A DNA stretch of 32,970 nucleotides from Alistipes sp. (GCA_017517705.1 JAFWYM010000007.1:1-32970); one strand, 5' to 3'. Numbered from the stretch's first letter, positions 8,114 through 16,334 are shown. A program made the numbers and translations. The notes: a model not told the origin generated them from the sequence alone.

Positions 8114-9937
8114 ATGGAGCATATACGCCAACATATAAAGGAGCAGGTCGCCGCACTGCCACACTCGCCAGGGGTCTATCAATTTGTCGACCGCAACGGC
8201 GTGATAATATATGTGGGTAAGGCCAAAGATCTGCGTAAGCGCGTATCGTCATACTTCGTCGAGAACCGCGACCACTCGGCAAAGGTAATCGTGTTGGTGC
8301 GCCAGATAGTCGACATACGGCACATCGTCGTAGACACCGAGCAGGACGCCCTACTACTCGAGAACTCACTTATAAAGAGCCTACAACCGCGCTATAACAT
8401 CCTCCTCAAGGATGACAAGACCTACCCGTGGATAGTCATTCGGCGTGAGCACTTCCCGCGTGTGCAATCTACACGCCAGCTCGTACGCGACGGCTCGCAA
8501 TACTTCGGCCCCTACGGCTCAATATCGACACAGCGCTCCGTGCTGGAGTTCATACGCGACGTTATGCCACTAAGGACGTGCAAGCTAAACCTCACACCCG
8601 AGAATATCAGCCGTGGTAAGTACTCCGTATGTCTGCAGTATCACCTCGGCAACTGCAAGGCCCCCTGCATTGGCGCCGAGAGCGAGGAGGAGTATGCCAA
8701 GAGCATCGCCCTCGTGCAGTCGACACTCAAGGGCGACCTGCGCCCTGTGCGAAAGTGGCTCGAGAGCGAGATGATGAGTGCCGCCACAGAGCTTAAGTTC
8801 GAGGTGGCCGAGCGATACAAGCAACGTCTGCGCGCCTTGGACGAGTATCAGTCGCGCTCGGTAATTGTGAGCTCAAAGATTGTTGACACGGATGTGTTCT
8901 CACTACTGAAGGACGACGATGTAGCATATTGCAACTTCCTAAGCATACGCCACGGCTCGATTGTAGCTGTGCAGACCATACGTCTTAAGCCCGGCGTGGA
9001 GACCACCGACGAGGAGCTGCTATCACGCGCGATACAGCACATCGCCAGCACCCTCTCGGGAGAGCTTGCGCGCGAGGTCATAGTGCCTCTAATACCCTCA
9101 GCGGCAGTGCTCTTCGACGGTGTTACCTTCACCATACCCAAGCGTGGCGAGAAGGCTGACCTTTTGGAGTTCTCACTCAAGAGTGCGCGAATATATCGTG
9201 CCGAGCGTCTCAAGAACCTCGAGATAAAAAACCCCGAGCGACATACCAGCCGTCTTATGCAGGCTATGCAGCGCGAGCTGCGCCTCGATCGCGAGCCCCG
9301 GCATATAGAGTGCTTCGACAACTCCAACCTTCAGGGTACCAACCCCGTAGCCTCGTGTGTGGTATTTCGCGACGGAAAGCCCTCACGCAAGGAGTATCGC
9401 CACTTCAACATAAAGAGTGTCGAGGGCCCCGACGACTTCGCCTCGATGCGCGAGATTGTCTACCGACGCTACTCGCGCCTTCTGGCCGAGGGTGCCGAGC
9501 TCCCCGACCTTATCATCGTCGATGGTGGCAAGGGTCAGCTATCGAGCGCCTACGCAATACTTCAGGAGTTGGGCATAGAGCATCGCGTGCCCATCGTCGG
9601 TCTGGCGAAGCGCCTCGAGGAGGTATTCTACCCGGGCGACCCTGAGCCATACTATCTCTCACGCATGGGCGAGCCCCTAAAGGTAATATGCCACATACGC
9701 GACGAGGCACATCGTTTTGGTATCACCTTCCACCGCCAGAAACGCACAAAGGCATTTATCGACAGCGAGCTAAGTCATATCCCCGGCATCGGCGACAAGA
9801 GCCTCACCACACTCCTAAGGAGATTCCGCACCGTGACAGCCGTACGTAACGCCACGATGGAGGAGCTAAAGGCCGCTGTTGGCGAGAGTCGCGCGAAGGC
9901 CATAAAAAGCTATTTTGGCGAAAATAGCGAGAAATAA
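8114..9937 (+). CDS. uvrC: Excinuclease ABC subunit C
   Basis: The protein is 607 residues from the ATG at 8114. The frame stays open to an ATG at 8075, but the added 13 residues (rich in Phe and Tyr) are not family-like and lie over the likely promoter, so the shorter start is chosen. UvrC makes both incisions in nucleotide excision repair. Visible domains are: GIY-YIG nuclease with PGVYQF and IIYVGKAKDLRKRV near residues 17-47; a Cys cluster (CLQYHLGNCKAPC) near 180; the UVR motif LKFEVAERYKQRL near 227 that contacts UvrB; the RNase H-like nuclease with HIECFDNSN near 394 and LIIVDGGKGQL near 465; and the helix-hairpin-helix PGIGDKSLTTLLRRF near 555. It is divergent from the unit ending in uvrA. 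Confidence 0.97.
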   Translation: MEHIRQHIKEQVAALPHSPGVYQFVDRNGVIIYVGKAKDLRKRVSSYFVENRDHSAKVIVLVRQIVDIRHIVVDTEQDALLLENSLIKSLQPRYNILLKDDKTYPWIVIRREHFPRVQSTRQLVRDGSQYFGPYGSISTQRSVLEFIRDVMPLRTCKLNLTPENISRGKYSVCLQYHLGNCKAPCIGAESEEEYAKSIALVQSTLKGDLRPVRKWLESEMMSAATELKFEVAERYKQRLRALDEYQSRSVIVSSKIVDTDVFSLLKDDDVAYCNFLSIRHGSIVAVQTIRLKPGVETTDEELLSRAIQHIASTLSGELAREVIVPLIPSAAVLFDGVTFTIPKRGEKADLLEFSLKSARIYRAERLKNLEIKNPERHTSRLMQAMQRELRLDREPRHIECFDNSNLQGTNPVASCVVFRDGKPSRKEYRHFNIKSVEGPDDFASMREIVYRRYSRLLAEGAELPDLIIVDGGKGQLSSAYAILQELGIEHRVPIVGLAKRLEEVFYPGDPEPYYLSRMGEPLKVICHIRDEAHRFGITFHRQKRTKAFIDSELSHIPGIGDKSLTTLLRRFRTVTAVRNATMEELKAAVGESRAKAIKSYFGENSEK

Positions 9938-10210
9938 CGTCATCATTTCACCGCATAATTTTGTCGGTTCACCGATAGCACAGAGGTCCAATTTTTAACC
10001 CGCAAGCAGCCGTAACTACCTCTGTGGCATAGATTTTGACCAACGACGTGCAAGAATTTCGGACGTGGCACCACAACGACAAAAGAGCAACAATATTTTG
10101 CAGATTAAAAATTTATTTATATCTTGCAGTCGAAAACAAAGTTATTAACCATTAAAAACCGCATTGCCTATCGAAGAAATTCTGCTCTGAACCAATAAAA
10201 AAAGAGGAGT
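9938..10210. other. 273-nt intergenic region upstream of the sigma factor
   Basis: This is the longest gap without a gene. It holds a 9-bp perfect inverted repeat (CACAGAGGT at 9979-9987 and ACCTCTGTG at 10018-10026, 30 nt apart), a short TCGGT/ACCGA hairpin near 9964-9975, and a weak promoter-like pair (TTTG at 10097-10100, then TATCTTGC at 10120-10127). No tRNA or open reading frame with family-like content was seen. A long leader for the sigma factor is likely. Confidence 0.6.
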
Positions 10211-10795
10211 ATGAACGTGACAGCATTGAGCGACCGTGTGTTGCTTAATAATTATCTTTCGGGCGATAGGAGTGCTATATCTGAACTTATCGAGCGTCAC
10301 TCTCGACGTGTACGTGGCTACATCGGCATGATGGTTAAGGACGATGATGTGGCAGACGATATTTTCCAGGAGACATTCATCAAGGCTGTGAAGGTTATAG
10401 ACGAGGGTCGTTATACCGACACCGGCAAGTTTCTTTCATGGGTGCTACGCATAGCGCACAACCGTGTCCTCGACCACTTCCGTAGGGAGAAGTCGAGCCG
10501 CCAGGTGAACGAGGCCGAGGCAGGCTACGACGTCATAGGCACGCTACGCTTTGCCGAGCCTACGACAGAGGATATTATGGTACACAACGAGCTGGAACAG
10601 ACCATACGCAACCTCATAGACCTCCTACCCGAGGAGCAGCAGGAGGTTGTGCGCCTGAGGTACTACTCGAAGTTATCGTTCCAGGAGATTGCCGAGCAGA
10701 CAGAGGTGAGCATAAACACCGCCCTGGGGCGCATGCGCTATGCACTTATCAACCTACGCAGGATGATAAAGGAGAAAAATATCGTATTAAATTAA
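10211..10795 (+). CDS. RNA polymerase sigma-70 family (ECF-like) sigma factor
   Basis: The 194-residue protein has the two-domain layout of ECF sigma factors. Region 2 spans about residues 20-95 and carries the core-binding and -10 recognition segment DDVADDIFQETFIKAV, then FLSWVLRIAHNRVLDHFRRE. Region 4 spans about 135-190, with LLPEEQQEVVRLRYYSKLS and a helix-turn-helix SFQEIAEQTEVSINTALGRM. No anti-sigma gene of the FecR or zinc type is next to it. Only a 46-residue ORF follows. The ATG at 10211 is preceded by GAGGAG ending just 1 nt away, too close to work as a Shine-Dalgarno. A GTG at 10217 would be better spaced, giving a start two codons later. Confidence 0.93.
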   Translation: MNVTALSDRVLLNNYLSGDRSAISELIERHSRRVRGYIGMMVKDDDVADDIFQETFIKAVKVIDEGRYTDTGKFLSWVLRIAHNRVLDHFRREKSSRQVNEAEAGYDVIGTLRFAEPTTEDIMVHNELEQTIRNLIDLLPEEQQEVVRLRYYSKLSFQEIAEQTEVSINTALGRMRYALINLRRMIKEKNIVLN

Positions 10796-10833
10796 CGTAT
10801 TGGCACAATATAGGCACAAGCGTAAGCGTTAGT

Positions 10834-10866
10834 AGCACAGATGTCCCACCCCGGGGCATCGGTGCT
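10834..10866. other. Hairpin between the sigma factor and the small ORF
   Basis: The arms 10834-10847 and 10853-10866 (14 nt each) pair with one mismatch and one G-U wobble around a five-base loop, AC-rich. There is no T-run after it, so it is not a standard terminator. It could be an RNA-stability element or separate expression of the two genes. Confidence 0.5.
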
Positions 10867-10897
10867 GCAACAACAAACCTTAAAACTATTGATGCCT

Positions 10898-11038
10898 ATG
10901 AGTGAAATAGACCCACGCACATTACAACTCTACAACGAGGAGGGATACCTCTTCAACGAAGTGACGGCCGGCGAGGCAGATCTACTGATGTTAGACACCT
11001 ATCTTACCGACCTATTTAAGACAAAACAGTGCCAATAA
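10898..11038 (+). CDS. Small hypothetical protein downstream of the sigma factor
   Basis: This 46-residue ORF begins MSEIDPRTLQLYNEEG and ends LFKTKQCQ. It is acidic, has no membrane segment and no signal peptide, and is not recognised. Two earlier in-frame ATGs exist (10841 and 10892), but the 10841 extension runs through the intergenic hairpin and looks non-coding. The stop lies in the loop of a 12-bp hairpin that ends the transcription unit. Position right after a sigma factor suggests a regulatory partner or co-expressed small protein, but this is inference only. Confidence 0.6.
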   Translation: MSEIDPRTLQLYNEEGYLFNEVTAGEADLLMLDTYLTDLFKTKQCQ

Positions 11039-11054
11039 TCGCGGCACTGTTTTG
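11022..11054. terminator. Bidirectional terminator between the small ORF and the EamA gene
   Basis: A perfect 12-bp inverted repeat has CAAAACAGTGCC at 11022-11033 and GGCACTGTTTTG at 11043-11054, with a nine-base loop holding the small ORF stop codon. The right arm ends in TTTT followed by GCTTTAT, which is T-rich in the plus direction. The convergent EamA gene stops at 11057, so the hairpin can serve both strands. Confidence 0.82.
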
Positions 11055-11056
11055 CT

Positions 11057-11959
11057 TTATATGCTGCCCAAGGCAAGGAGCACCATGCCTATTAAGATCA
11101 ACACCAAATCTATAATCTTCGCCTTAAGATTACGCTCGCCAAAGAGTAGAGCACCACAAAGGAAGGTGACAACCACAGATGAGCGACGTATCATGGCCAC
11201 AACGGCAATCATCGCCCCCTCGGCATCGAGGGCGTGGTAGTAGAAAAAGTCGGCAGCCGACACAAAGAGCGTGATGAGCGGTATGCTCCACACCCAACGC
11301 AGGGGCTCCGAGGAACGACGCGGAAACCATATCACCACAGCGATAAGCGTCATCATAATCAGCTGGTAGACACCAAACCAGCTCTGCACAAAGAGCGGAT
11401 CGAGCGAGTGTGACGAGATGATATACTTATCGTACAGGCCACTCACCGCACCGAGCATCATGGCAGCAAACAACGCCCACACATAGCGGTTACGTCTAAA
11501 GTCGATACTCTCATGTTTACCCGCACGGCTAAGCAGGTAGAGCGAGACGATAGTAAGTAGCACACCACCCCACTGCAACATATTGAGTCGCTCGCCAAAG
11601 AGCAAGAATGCACCTATAAGCACCATAACAGGGCGCGTAGCATTCACCGGGCCAACGATCGTTAGCGGCAGGTGTTTGATGGCGTAGTAGCCACACAGCC
11701 ACGACGACAGTGTGATGGCCGCCTTGAGAGCCACAAGAGCGTGCTCCTCGGGGCCATAACTCACCGAAGAGAAGTGTGTGCCATCGAATACCCCGAGCGA
11801 TAACTCGGCATCGAGGATGATGGGGAGAAATAAGAGCGTAGCAAAGAGGGTATTGAGCCATAGCACTGCAACAACAGCATTTCCCGACAACGAGCGCTTC
11901 TTAGCGACATCGTAGAGACCGAGTAACAACGCCGAGATAAACGCAGCACCAACCCACAT
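11057..11959 (-). CDS. EamA/DMT-family transporter
   Basis: The 300-residue inner-membrane protein has about ten hydrophobic helices in two five-helix repeats, the hallmark of the drug/metabolite transporter superfamily. Each repeat ends with the family-like pattern (LIGAFLLFGERLN near residue 130 and LCGALLFGERNLK near 270). The substrate is unknown. Family members move amino acids, nucleotide sugars or other small metabolites. It is the last gene of the mltG unit, starting 2 nt after the UbiA stop, and is followed by the shared terminator. Proximity to a prenyltransferase and glycosyltransferase does not prove a lipid-linked role. Confidence 0.88.
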   Translation of the reverse strand: MWVGAAFISALLLGLYDVAKKRSLSGNAVVAVLWLNTLFATLLFLPIILDAELSLGVFDGTHFSSVSYGPEEHALVALKAAITLSSWLCGYYAIKHLPLTIVGPVNATRPVMVLIGAFLLFGERLNMLQWGGVLLTIVSLYLLSRAGKHESIDFRRNRYVWALFAAMMLGAVSGLYDKYIISSHSLDPLFVQSWFGVYQLIMMTLIAVVIWFPRRSSEPLRWVWSIPLITLFVSAADFFYYHALDAEGAMIAVVAMIRRSSVVVTFLCGALLFGERNLKAKIIDLVLILIGMVLLALGSI

Positions 11960-11961
11960 AC

Positions 11962-12828
11962 CTATCCGTAAATCAACAGATTAGCAATAAGGCATACCGC
12001 CAACGACATGCTTGCCAAGGCGTTCAATGTGCCAAAGGCTATGCCTATGTTACGCTGCTTCGTGGGCGTAACAAGGATATGCTCCAAGGCAAGGATGGCA
12101 GCAAAGAGAGCACAGCCAAGGTAGAGCAACCATGTGTGTGGCTGAAACGACGCATACCACACCAGTAGAGCCACACTCGCTATATGCAAGAGTACACTTA
12201 TGGCTAACGATGTGCGCACAGAGAAGCGCGATGGTATGGAGTGAAGGCCACGCTCACGGTCGAAGGCGGCATCCTGAAGGGCATAGATTATATCGAAGCC
12301 GGAGCACCACGTCATAACCACAGCAGCCAATATCCAGCACTCAACGGCAGAGTGTCCCATAACCGCCATATATGCCCCCACGGGAGCAATGCCGAGCGAA
12401 AGGCCAAGAACGAGGTGTGCCATAGAGGTGAAGCGCTTGCAATAGCTATAGAACATAACGATAGCCAGAGCCACCGGCGAGAGCCATCCACAAAGAGCAT
12501 TAATCGTAGCCGCAACGCCTATAAAGAGCATGGCGTTGATAACAACAAAAGTAACGGCACCACGAGCCGAAACCCTACCTGCTGGTATCTCGCGGTCGGC
12601 CGTACGTGGATTCGCGGCATCGATCTTACGGTCAGCCCAGCGATTAAAGCCCATAGCCACATTGCGGGCAAAGACCATACAGAGCACTACCTGAAGAAGT
12701 AGTACCCAAATGTTAAGCTCAACAGCATGTCCCACAACAGCATAAGTGAACGATAGTAGGGCAAAGGGCATAGCGAAGATCGTATGCGAGAACTTCACTA
12801 AGCGCATATAATCAACAATACTACTCAT
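11962..12828 (-). CDS. UbiA-family prenyltransferase (4-hydroxybenzoate/MqnP-like)
   Basis: The protein has 288 residues from the ATG at 12828, which begins MSSIVDYMRLVKF. The frame extends to 12882, but that would overlap the thioesterase by 50 nt and add atypical residues, so the shorter start, 4 nt after the thioesterase stop, is preferred. It is an integral-membrane aromatic prenyltransferase with both Asp-rich motifs: NRWADRKIDAANPRT (about 68-82) and DIIYALQDAAFDRE (about 187-200). The NRxxDxxxDxxNPRT form fits UbiA and the futalosine-pathway enzyme MqnP more than MenA. A menaquinone role is likely because most Bacteroidales lack ubiquinone, but the exact step is inferred. The neighbouring thioesterase may act in the same pathway. 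Confidence 0.88.
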   Translation of the reverse strand: MSSIVDYMRLVKFSHTIFAMPFALLSFTYAVVGHAVELNIWVLLLQVVLCMVFARNVAMGFNRWADRKIDAANPRTADREIPAGRVSARGAVTFVVINAMLFIGVAATINALCGWLSPVALAIVMFYSYCKRFTSMAHLVLGLSLGIAPVGAYMAVMGHSAVECWILAAVVMTWCSGFDIIYALQDAAFDRERGLHSIPSRFSVRTSLAISVLLHIASVALLVWYASFQPHTWLLYLGCALFAAILALEHILVTPTKQRNIGIAFGTLNALASMSLAVCLIANLLIYG

Positions 12829-12832
12829 CGCT

Positions 12833-13243
12833 CTAACTATTAAACTCTCGCTCCAAAACCTCCATAAGCCACTCAGGAGCACGCTGCGGACGACGTGTGA
12901 GGTGATCGATAAAGCCGAGTGTCGTAGAGCCCGAGGCTATATCACGACCATCCTCGCCACGTACCTCATAGCGGAAACTCATACGTGCCATAGGCAACTC
13001 ATCGACAAAGGCCGTAACCGAGATAAGCTCGTCGTAGTAGGCGGGATGGCGATAGTGTATCTGAACATCTACAATAGGCATCATAACACCCCTACGCTCC
13101 ATCTCAGCATACGTGAGGCCGATAGCACGAAGCCACTCGGTACGTGCCACCTCGAAAAATTTGATATAGTTGGAGTGGTGTACAATACCCATCTGATCGG
13201 TGTGATGATACTCCACACGTATCTTTGTCTCAAAACTCTTCAT
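12833..13243 (-). CDS. Acyl-CoA thioesterase, 4HBT/YbgC-like hotdog fold
   Basis: The 136-residue protein is the size of a single hotdog domain. Near residues 11-30, EYHHTDQMGIVHHSNYIKFF carries the 4-hydroxybenzoyl-CoA thioesterase active-site pattern with catalytic Asp16 and a following VHHSNY loop. The region VDVQIHYRHPAYYDELISV matches the second conserved block. The substrate may be an acyl-CoA or acyl-ACP. With a UbiA prenyltransferase 4 nt downstream, hydrolysis of an aromatic acyl-CoA for quinone synthesis is possible, but the Tol-Pal-linked YbgC role is an equal alternative, although no tol or pal genes are seen. Confidence 0.88.
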   Translation of the reverse strand: MKSFETKIRVEYHHTDQMGIVHHSNYIKFFEVARTEWLRAIGLTYAEMERRGVMMPIVDVQIHYRHPAYYDELISVTAFVDELPMARMSFRYEVRGEDGRDIASGSTTLGFIDHLTRRPQRAPEWLMEVLEREFNS

Positions 13244-13268
13244 ATCAACAACACATTTATTTTACACA

Positions 13269-13733
13269 TTAACGTATACGGTCGAGAGAACGCACCAGAA
13301 CCTCATCCTTGAAGATGCTACGCGCAGCAAGGAAGGCCATAACCAACGACAACAGCGGCATTATGGCTGCCCAGCCAAAGCTACGATGCTCGACACCCAC
13401 ATTCTCCAAAGCATTAGCACCCGAGAGCCAATAGTAGATGCCAACGAATACGATGGCACCAATGAGCAGTACAACCTCGGCACCACATAGACGTAGCTGC
13501 AACTGACGATTCTTAAACAGGAAAATGGTCACGAGCGGAAGCACGGTAGCCAAGACCAGAAGGATGCCCATCCATATCGTGCTCTGCGACTGCTGACCAT
13601 TCGACAGCTCGAATGCCGAGAGCGTATATACATCGCCTGTGGCAACCGTGAACGTAGCAATGGGAGCAAAGAGCGTGATAGCCATAAGAGATGTTATCAC
13701 GACAAGGTAAAGTGTCTGAATACGCTGAATCAT
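13269..13733 (-). CDS. DUF4293-family membrane protein
   Basis: The 154-residue protein begins MIQRIQTLYLVVI and contains four hydrophobic helices (about 6-28, 54-74, 84-102 and 120-140), a pattern I recognise as the DUF4293 family found across Bacteroidetes. The loop after helix 1 is hydrophilic and likely periplasmic. No function is known. It starts 1 nt after the glycosyltransferase in the gene order sense (glycosyltransferase stop at 13735) and is followed by the thioesterase 25 nt later, so it is part of the mltG unit. Confidence 0.85.
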   Translation of the reverse strand: MIQRIQTLYLVVITSLMAITLFAPIATFTVATGDVYTLSAFELSNGQQSQSTIWMGILLVLATVLPLVTIFLFKNRQLQLRLCGAEVVLLIGAIVFVGIYYWLSGANALENVGVEHRSFGWAAIMPLLSLVMAFLAARSIFKDEVLVRSLDRIR

Positions 13734-13734
13734 A

Positions 13735-14715
13735 CTATTTTATTTTTTCGTTATTATCCGTAGTTCTATCTATAAGGTAGTGGTTGCGATCCGACGAACG
13801 GCGGTTTATAAGCTCACCAATGAAGCCCGCAAGGAAGAGCTGCACACCAAGCACAATGGCCAAGAGCGCCAAGTAGAAGAGCGGTTGCTCCGTAACGCCA
13901 CGCCACTCAAGACCGTGCATCTGCGAGTAAATCTTCTCGGCAATAACCCACACAGTTGTGACACCACCAATGAGGAACATCACCGTGCCCAACCCTCCAA
14001 AGAGATACATCGGAGAGCGTCCGAAGTGTGACATAAACGACACGGAGATAAGATCAAGGTAACCCTTGACCATACGCTCGAGACCGAACTTAGACTTACC
14101 ATACTTACGTTCGTGGTGCTCAACAACCTTCTCGCCTATACGCCTAAAGCCGGCGTGCTTGGCAAGGATGGGGATATAGCGATGCATCTCGCCATATACC
14201 TCTATACTCTTAACCACCTTACGACGGTAGGCCTTAAGGCCACAATTGAAGTCGTGGAGCTTGATGCCTGACATTATACGTGCCGTGAAGTTGAAGAACT
14301 TACTCGGCCAGCGCTTACCTATGGGATCGTAACGCTTACGCTTCCACCCCGAGACGAGGTCGTAGCCCTCCTCGATAATCATCTTTCGCATAGCGGGTAT
14401 TTCATCCGGAGAGTCCTGCAGGTCGGCATCCATCGTGAAAACCACATCTCCCTCAGCCATATCGAAGCCTACATACAACGCTGCCGACTTACCGTAGTTG
14501 CGCATAAAACCCACAGCACGAATAGCGGGATACTCACTACGAAGCTTCTCGATCACATCATACGAGCCATCGGTAGAGCCATCATCCACCATAATAATCT
14601 CATAACTGAGGCTATTATCACGCGCCACGCGGTCGATCCACGCTACGAGTTCGGGAAGCGACTCCGCCTCGTTGTACAGAGGCACTACAATCGATATATC
14701 CAACTTATTACTCAT
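13735..14715 (-). CDS. Family 2 glycosyltransferase, DPM1/GtrB-like, membrane anchored
   Basis: The 326-residue protein has a cytosolic GT-A domain followed by two C-terminal membrane helices (about 238-262 and 280-305). The donor-binding and metal-binding motifs are present: SIVVPLYNEAESL near residue 8, MVDDGSTDGS near 43 and DADLQDSPDEI near 97. This layout fits polyprenyl-phosphate glycosyltransferases (dolichol-phosphate-mannose synthase, GtrB, ArnC), which load a sugar on undecaprenyl phosphate at the inner membrane. The sugar and the final acceptor are unknown. Its start overlaps the DUF4199 gene by 8 nt, so translation is probably coupled. Confidence 0.93.
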   Translation of the reverse strand: MSNKLDISIVVPLYNEAESLPELVAWIDRVARDNSLSYEIIMVDDGSTDGSYDVIEKLRSEYPAIRAVGFMRNYGKSAALYVGFDMAEGDVVFTMDADLQDSPDEIPAMRKMIIEEGYDLVSGWKRKRYDPIGKRWPSKFFNFTARIMSGIKLHDFNCGLKAYRRKVVKSIEVYGEMHRYIPILAKHAGFRRIGEKVVEHHERKYGKSKFGLERMVKGYLDLISVSFMSHFGRSPMYLFGGLGTVMFLIGGVTTVWVIAEKIYSQMHGLEWRGVTEQPLFYLALLAIVLGVQLFLAGFIGELINRRSSDRNHYLIDRTTDNNEKIK

Positions 14716-15295
14716 TATCTTCAGTATTGATTATCTGGGGCTTAATGCGCACAAATGCAGAAACGACAAGACCTATAATGCCTCCGGCAAAGAGGTAAGA
14801 GTTGAAACTCGAGAATATGGTGCTGAGCATAGATGGCTGCTCCGCACTACGCAAAGCTGCAACCATCTCGTTGAAGCTCGAGTCGAGCGTATCGATATTC
14901 ATCTCGACATACAACGCACGCATCTCATCGACACGCCCTACCATACCATCGATATAGGTATCGTAACCCATAGTGCCAATGAAGATGGTGTTCGTGGCAC
15001 CTACAATAATGCCCGCCAACATCGAAATCATAAGGATGTAGGAGAGTGCCAAAGTGTAGCTGTAGCCATATTTCGGATCCATAGCTGCAGCACGTCGCCT
15101 CGAAAAGCGCACAAGCAACCACACAAACACACCTGCAGCAACAAGCCACTCCAACAAGAAGTATATCGACATCGTCGCAATATCGACGCCACTATATGCC
15201 AACAGATACAACTCTGCGATATGCGACAGAGCCATAACAACGCCAAGGATAGCACCCGAGCGTAGCACATCATACCAAAAGTCTCTGTTTATCAT
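14708..15295 (-). CDS. DUF4199-family membrane protein
   Basis: The 195-residue protein has about four hydrophobic helices (12-33, 40-63, 80-105 and 166-185) with a hydrophilic stretch of roughly 60 residues between the last two, which looks extracytoplasmic. The layout and the first line (RSGAILGVVMALSHIAELYL) fit the DUF4199 family of Bacteroidetes, whose role is unknown. It lies 9 nt downstream of mltG and overlaps the glycosyltransferase start by 8 nt. Conserved linkage to a lipid-linked glycosyltransferase suggests an envelope role, as inference. Confidence 0.85.
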   Translation of the reverse strand: MINRDFWYDVLRSGAILGVVMALSHIAELYLLAYSGVDIATMSIYFLLEWLVAAGVFVWLLVRFSRRRAAAMDPKYGYSYTLALSYILMISMLAGIIVGATNTIFIGTMGYDTYIDGMVGRVDEMRALYVEMNIDTLDSSFNEMVAALRSAEQPSMLSTIFSSFNSYLFAGGIIGLVVSAFVRIKPQIINTEDNE

Positions 15296-15304
15296 AATAT
15301 TACA

Positions 15305-16321
15305 CTATCTAATTTTCATTCTATTCAAAGCACGATGATAGGCATCGGCATTGCGATTATGCTCCGCAAGCGTCTTTGCGAAGTTGTGACGCCCGTCCAT
15401 CTCGGGGCGCGCACAGAAGTAAAGGTAATCGTGATCCTCGTAGTTAAGCACACCCTCGACGGCCGCCATATCGGGCATGGCGATGGGCGTAGGCGGAAGA
15501 CCCGCATACATATATGTATTATAGGGAGACTCTATCTCCTTATGTCTATCGAGCACACGCTTGATAGCAAAGTCCCCAGCAGCATACTTAAGCGTAGGAT
15601 CGGCCTGCAGGGGCATGCCGATTCTGAGACGGTTGATATATACGCCCGCAACGCGTGCCATCTCATCACGAGCGTTGGTCTCCTCATGCACAATAGATGC
15701 AAGCGTCATAACCTCAAAGGGGGTGAGTTCCACTCTTGCCAGCAGCTTCTGGCGCTCGGCATCACTCCAATACTTATCCGACTCCTGCTTCATACGACGC
15801 ACCAAGGCCTCAGGCGATATGTCGGCATAAACGTCGTAGCTATTGGGAAGGAATATGGAAAACATAGCCTCAGCAGAATCGAAGCCCATCTCCTCGATAA
15901 GTGCCTCGTCGCGAAGAGCTGCGACAACAGCAACCGAGTCAGCCTCAATCTGGCGAGCAATCTTACCCGCCAGAATCTCGGGAGTGCGTGCATTATTAAT
16001 CGTAAGACGCACGCTGTTATCCGAGCCGAACTTAAGCGTACGAACAGCCTCGATGACGTTCATACCCTCCTCGAAAGTATAGGCTCCGGGCTCGATGCCA
16101 CCATCCAAACCTAAATATCGAGCATAGAAGTCGAACGCCCAATCGTAGGCGATGCTACGCTTAACCTTCTCCGTCATCTCGGCATAGCTCTCCTCGTCAC
16201 GCAACACCACAGTGACGCGCTCCTCGACGGCAGGGCCATAGAACATCTGGTAGCCCCATGCGCCCAAAATACCAACAAAAGCGACTGTCACAATTGCTAT
16301 AACTATAATTTTCCTTTTCAT
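15305..16321 (-). CDS. mltG: Endolytic peptidoglycan transglycosylase MltG
   Basis: The protein has 338 residues from the ATG at 16321 (MKRKIIVIAIV). The frame stays open to 16426, but those codons overlap the SRP RNA gene and the promoter and are not coding. One N-terminal membrane helix (5-23) anchors a periplasmic YceG/MltG domain. The catalytic Glu is in SIVHEETN (about residue 219), followed by RVAGVYINRLRIGMPLQADPT and the YNTYMYAGLPPTPIAMP block that marks the family. MltG cleaves nascent glycan strands and sets their length. It is the first gene of a seven-gene unit on the minus strand, with a -7 box 18 nt upstream. Confidence 0.95.
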   Translation of the reverse strand: MKRKIIVIAIVTVAFVGILGAWGYQMFYGPAVEERVTVVLRDEESYAEMTEKVKRSIAYDWAFDFYARYLGLDGGIEPGAYTFEEGMNVIEAVRTLKFGSDNSVRLTINNARTPEILAGKIARQIEADSVAVVAALRDEALIEEMGFDSAEAMFSIFLPNSYDVYADISPEALVRRMKQESDKYWSDAERQKLLARVELTPFEVMTLASIVHEETNARDEMARVAGVYINRLRIGMPLQADPTLKYAAGDFAIKRVLDRHKEIESPYNTYMYAGLPPTPIAMPDMAAVEGVLNYEDHDYLYFCARPEMDGRHNFAKTLAEHNRNADAYHRALNRMKIR

Positions 16322-16334
16322 TTTTCTATTTTTT

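Noticed and set aside
9909-9928. 8-bp hairpin (GCTATTTT/AAAATAGC) at the end of uvrC
   Set aside because: It lies within coding sequence and has no T-run after it, so it is not a convincing terminator.
12829-12882. Upstream extension of the UbiA gene
   Set aside because: It overlaps the thioesterase coding sequence and adds atypical residues. The ATG at 12828 has normal operon spacing.
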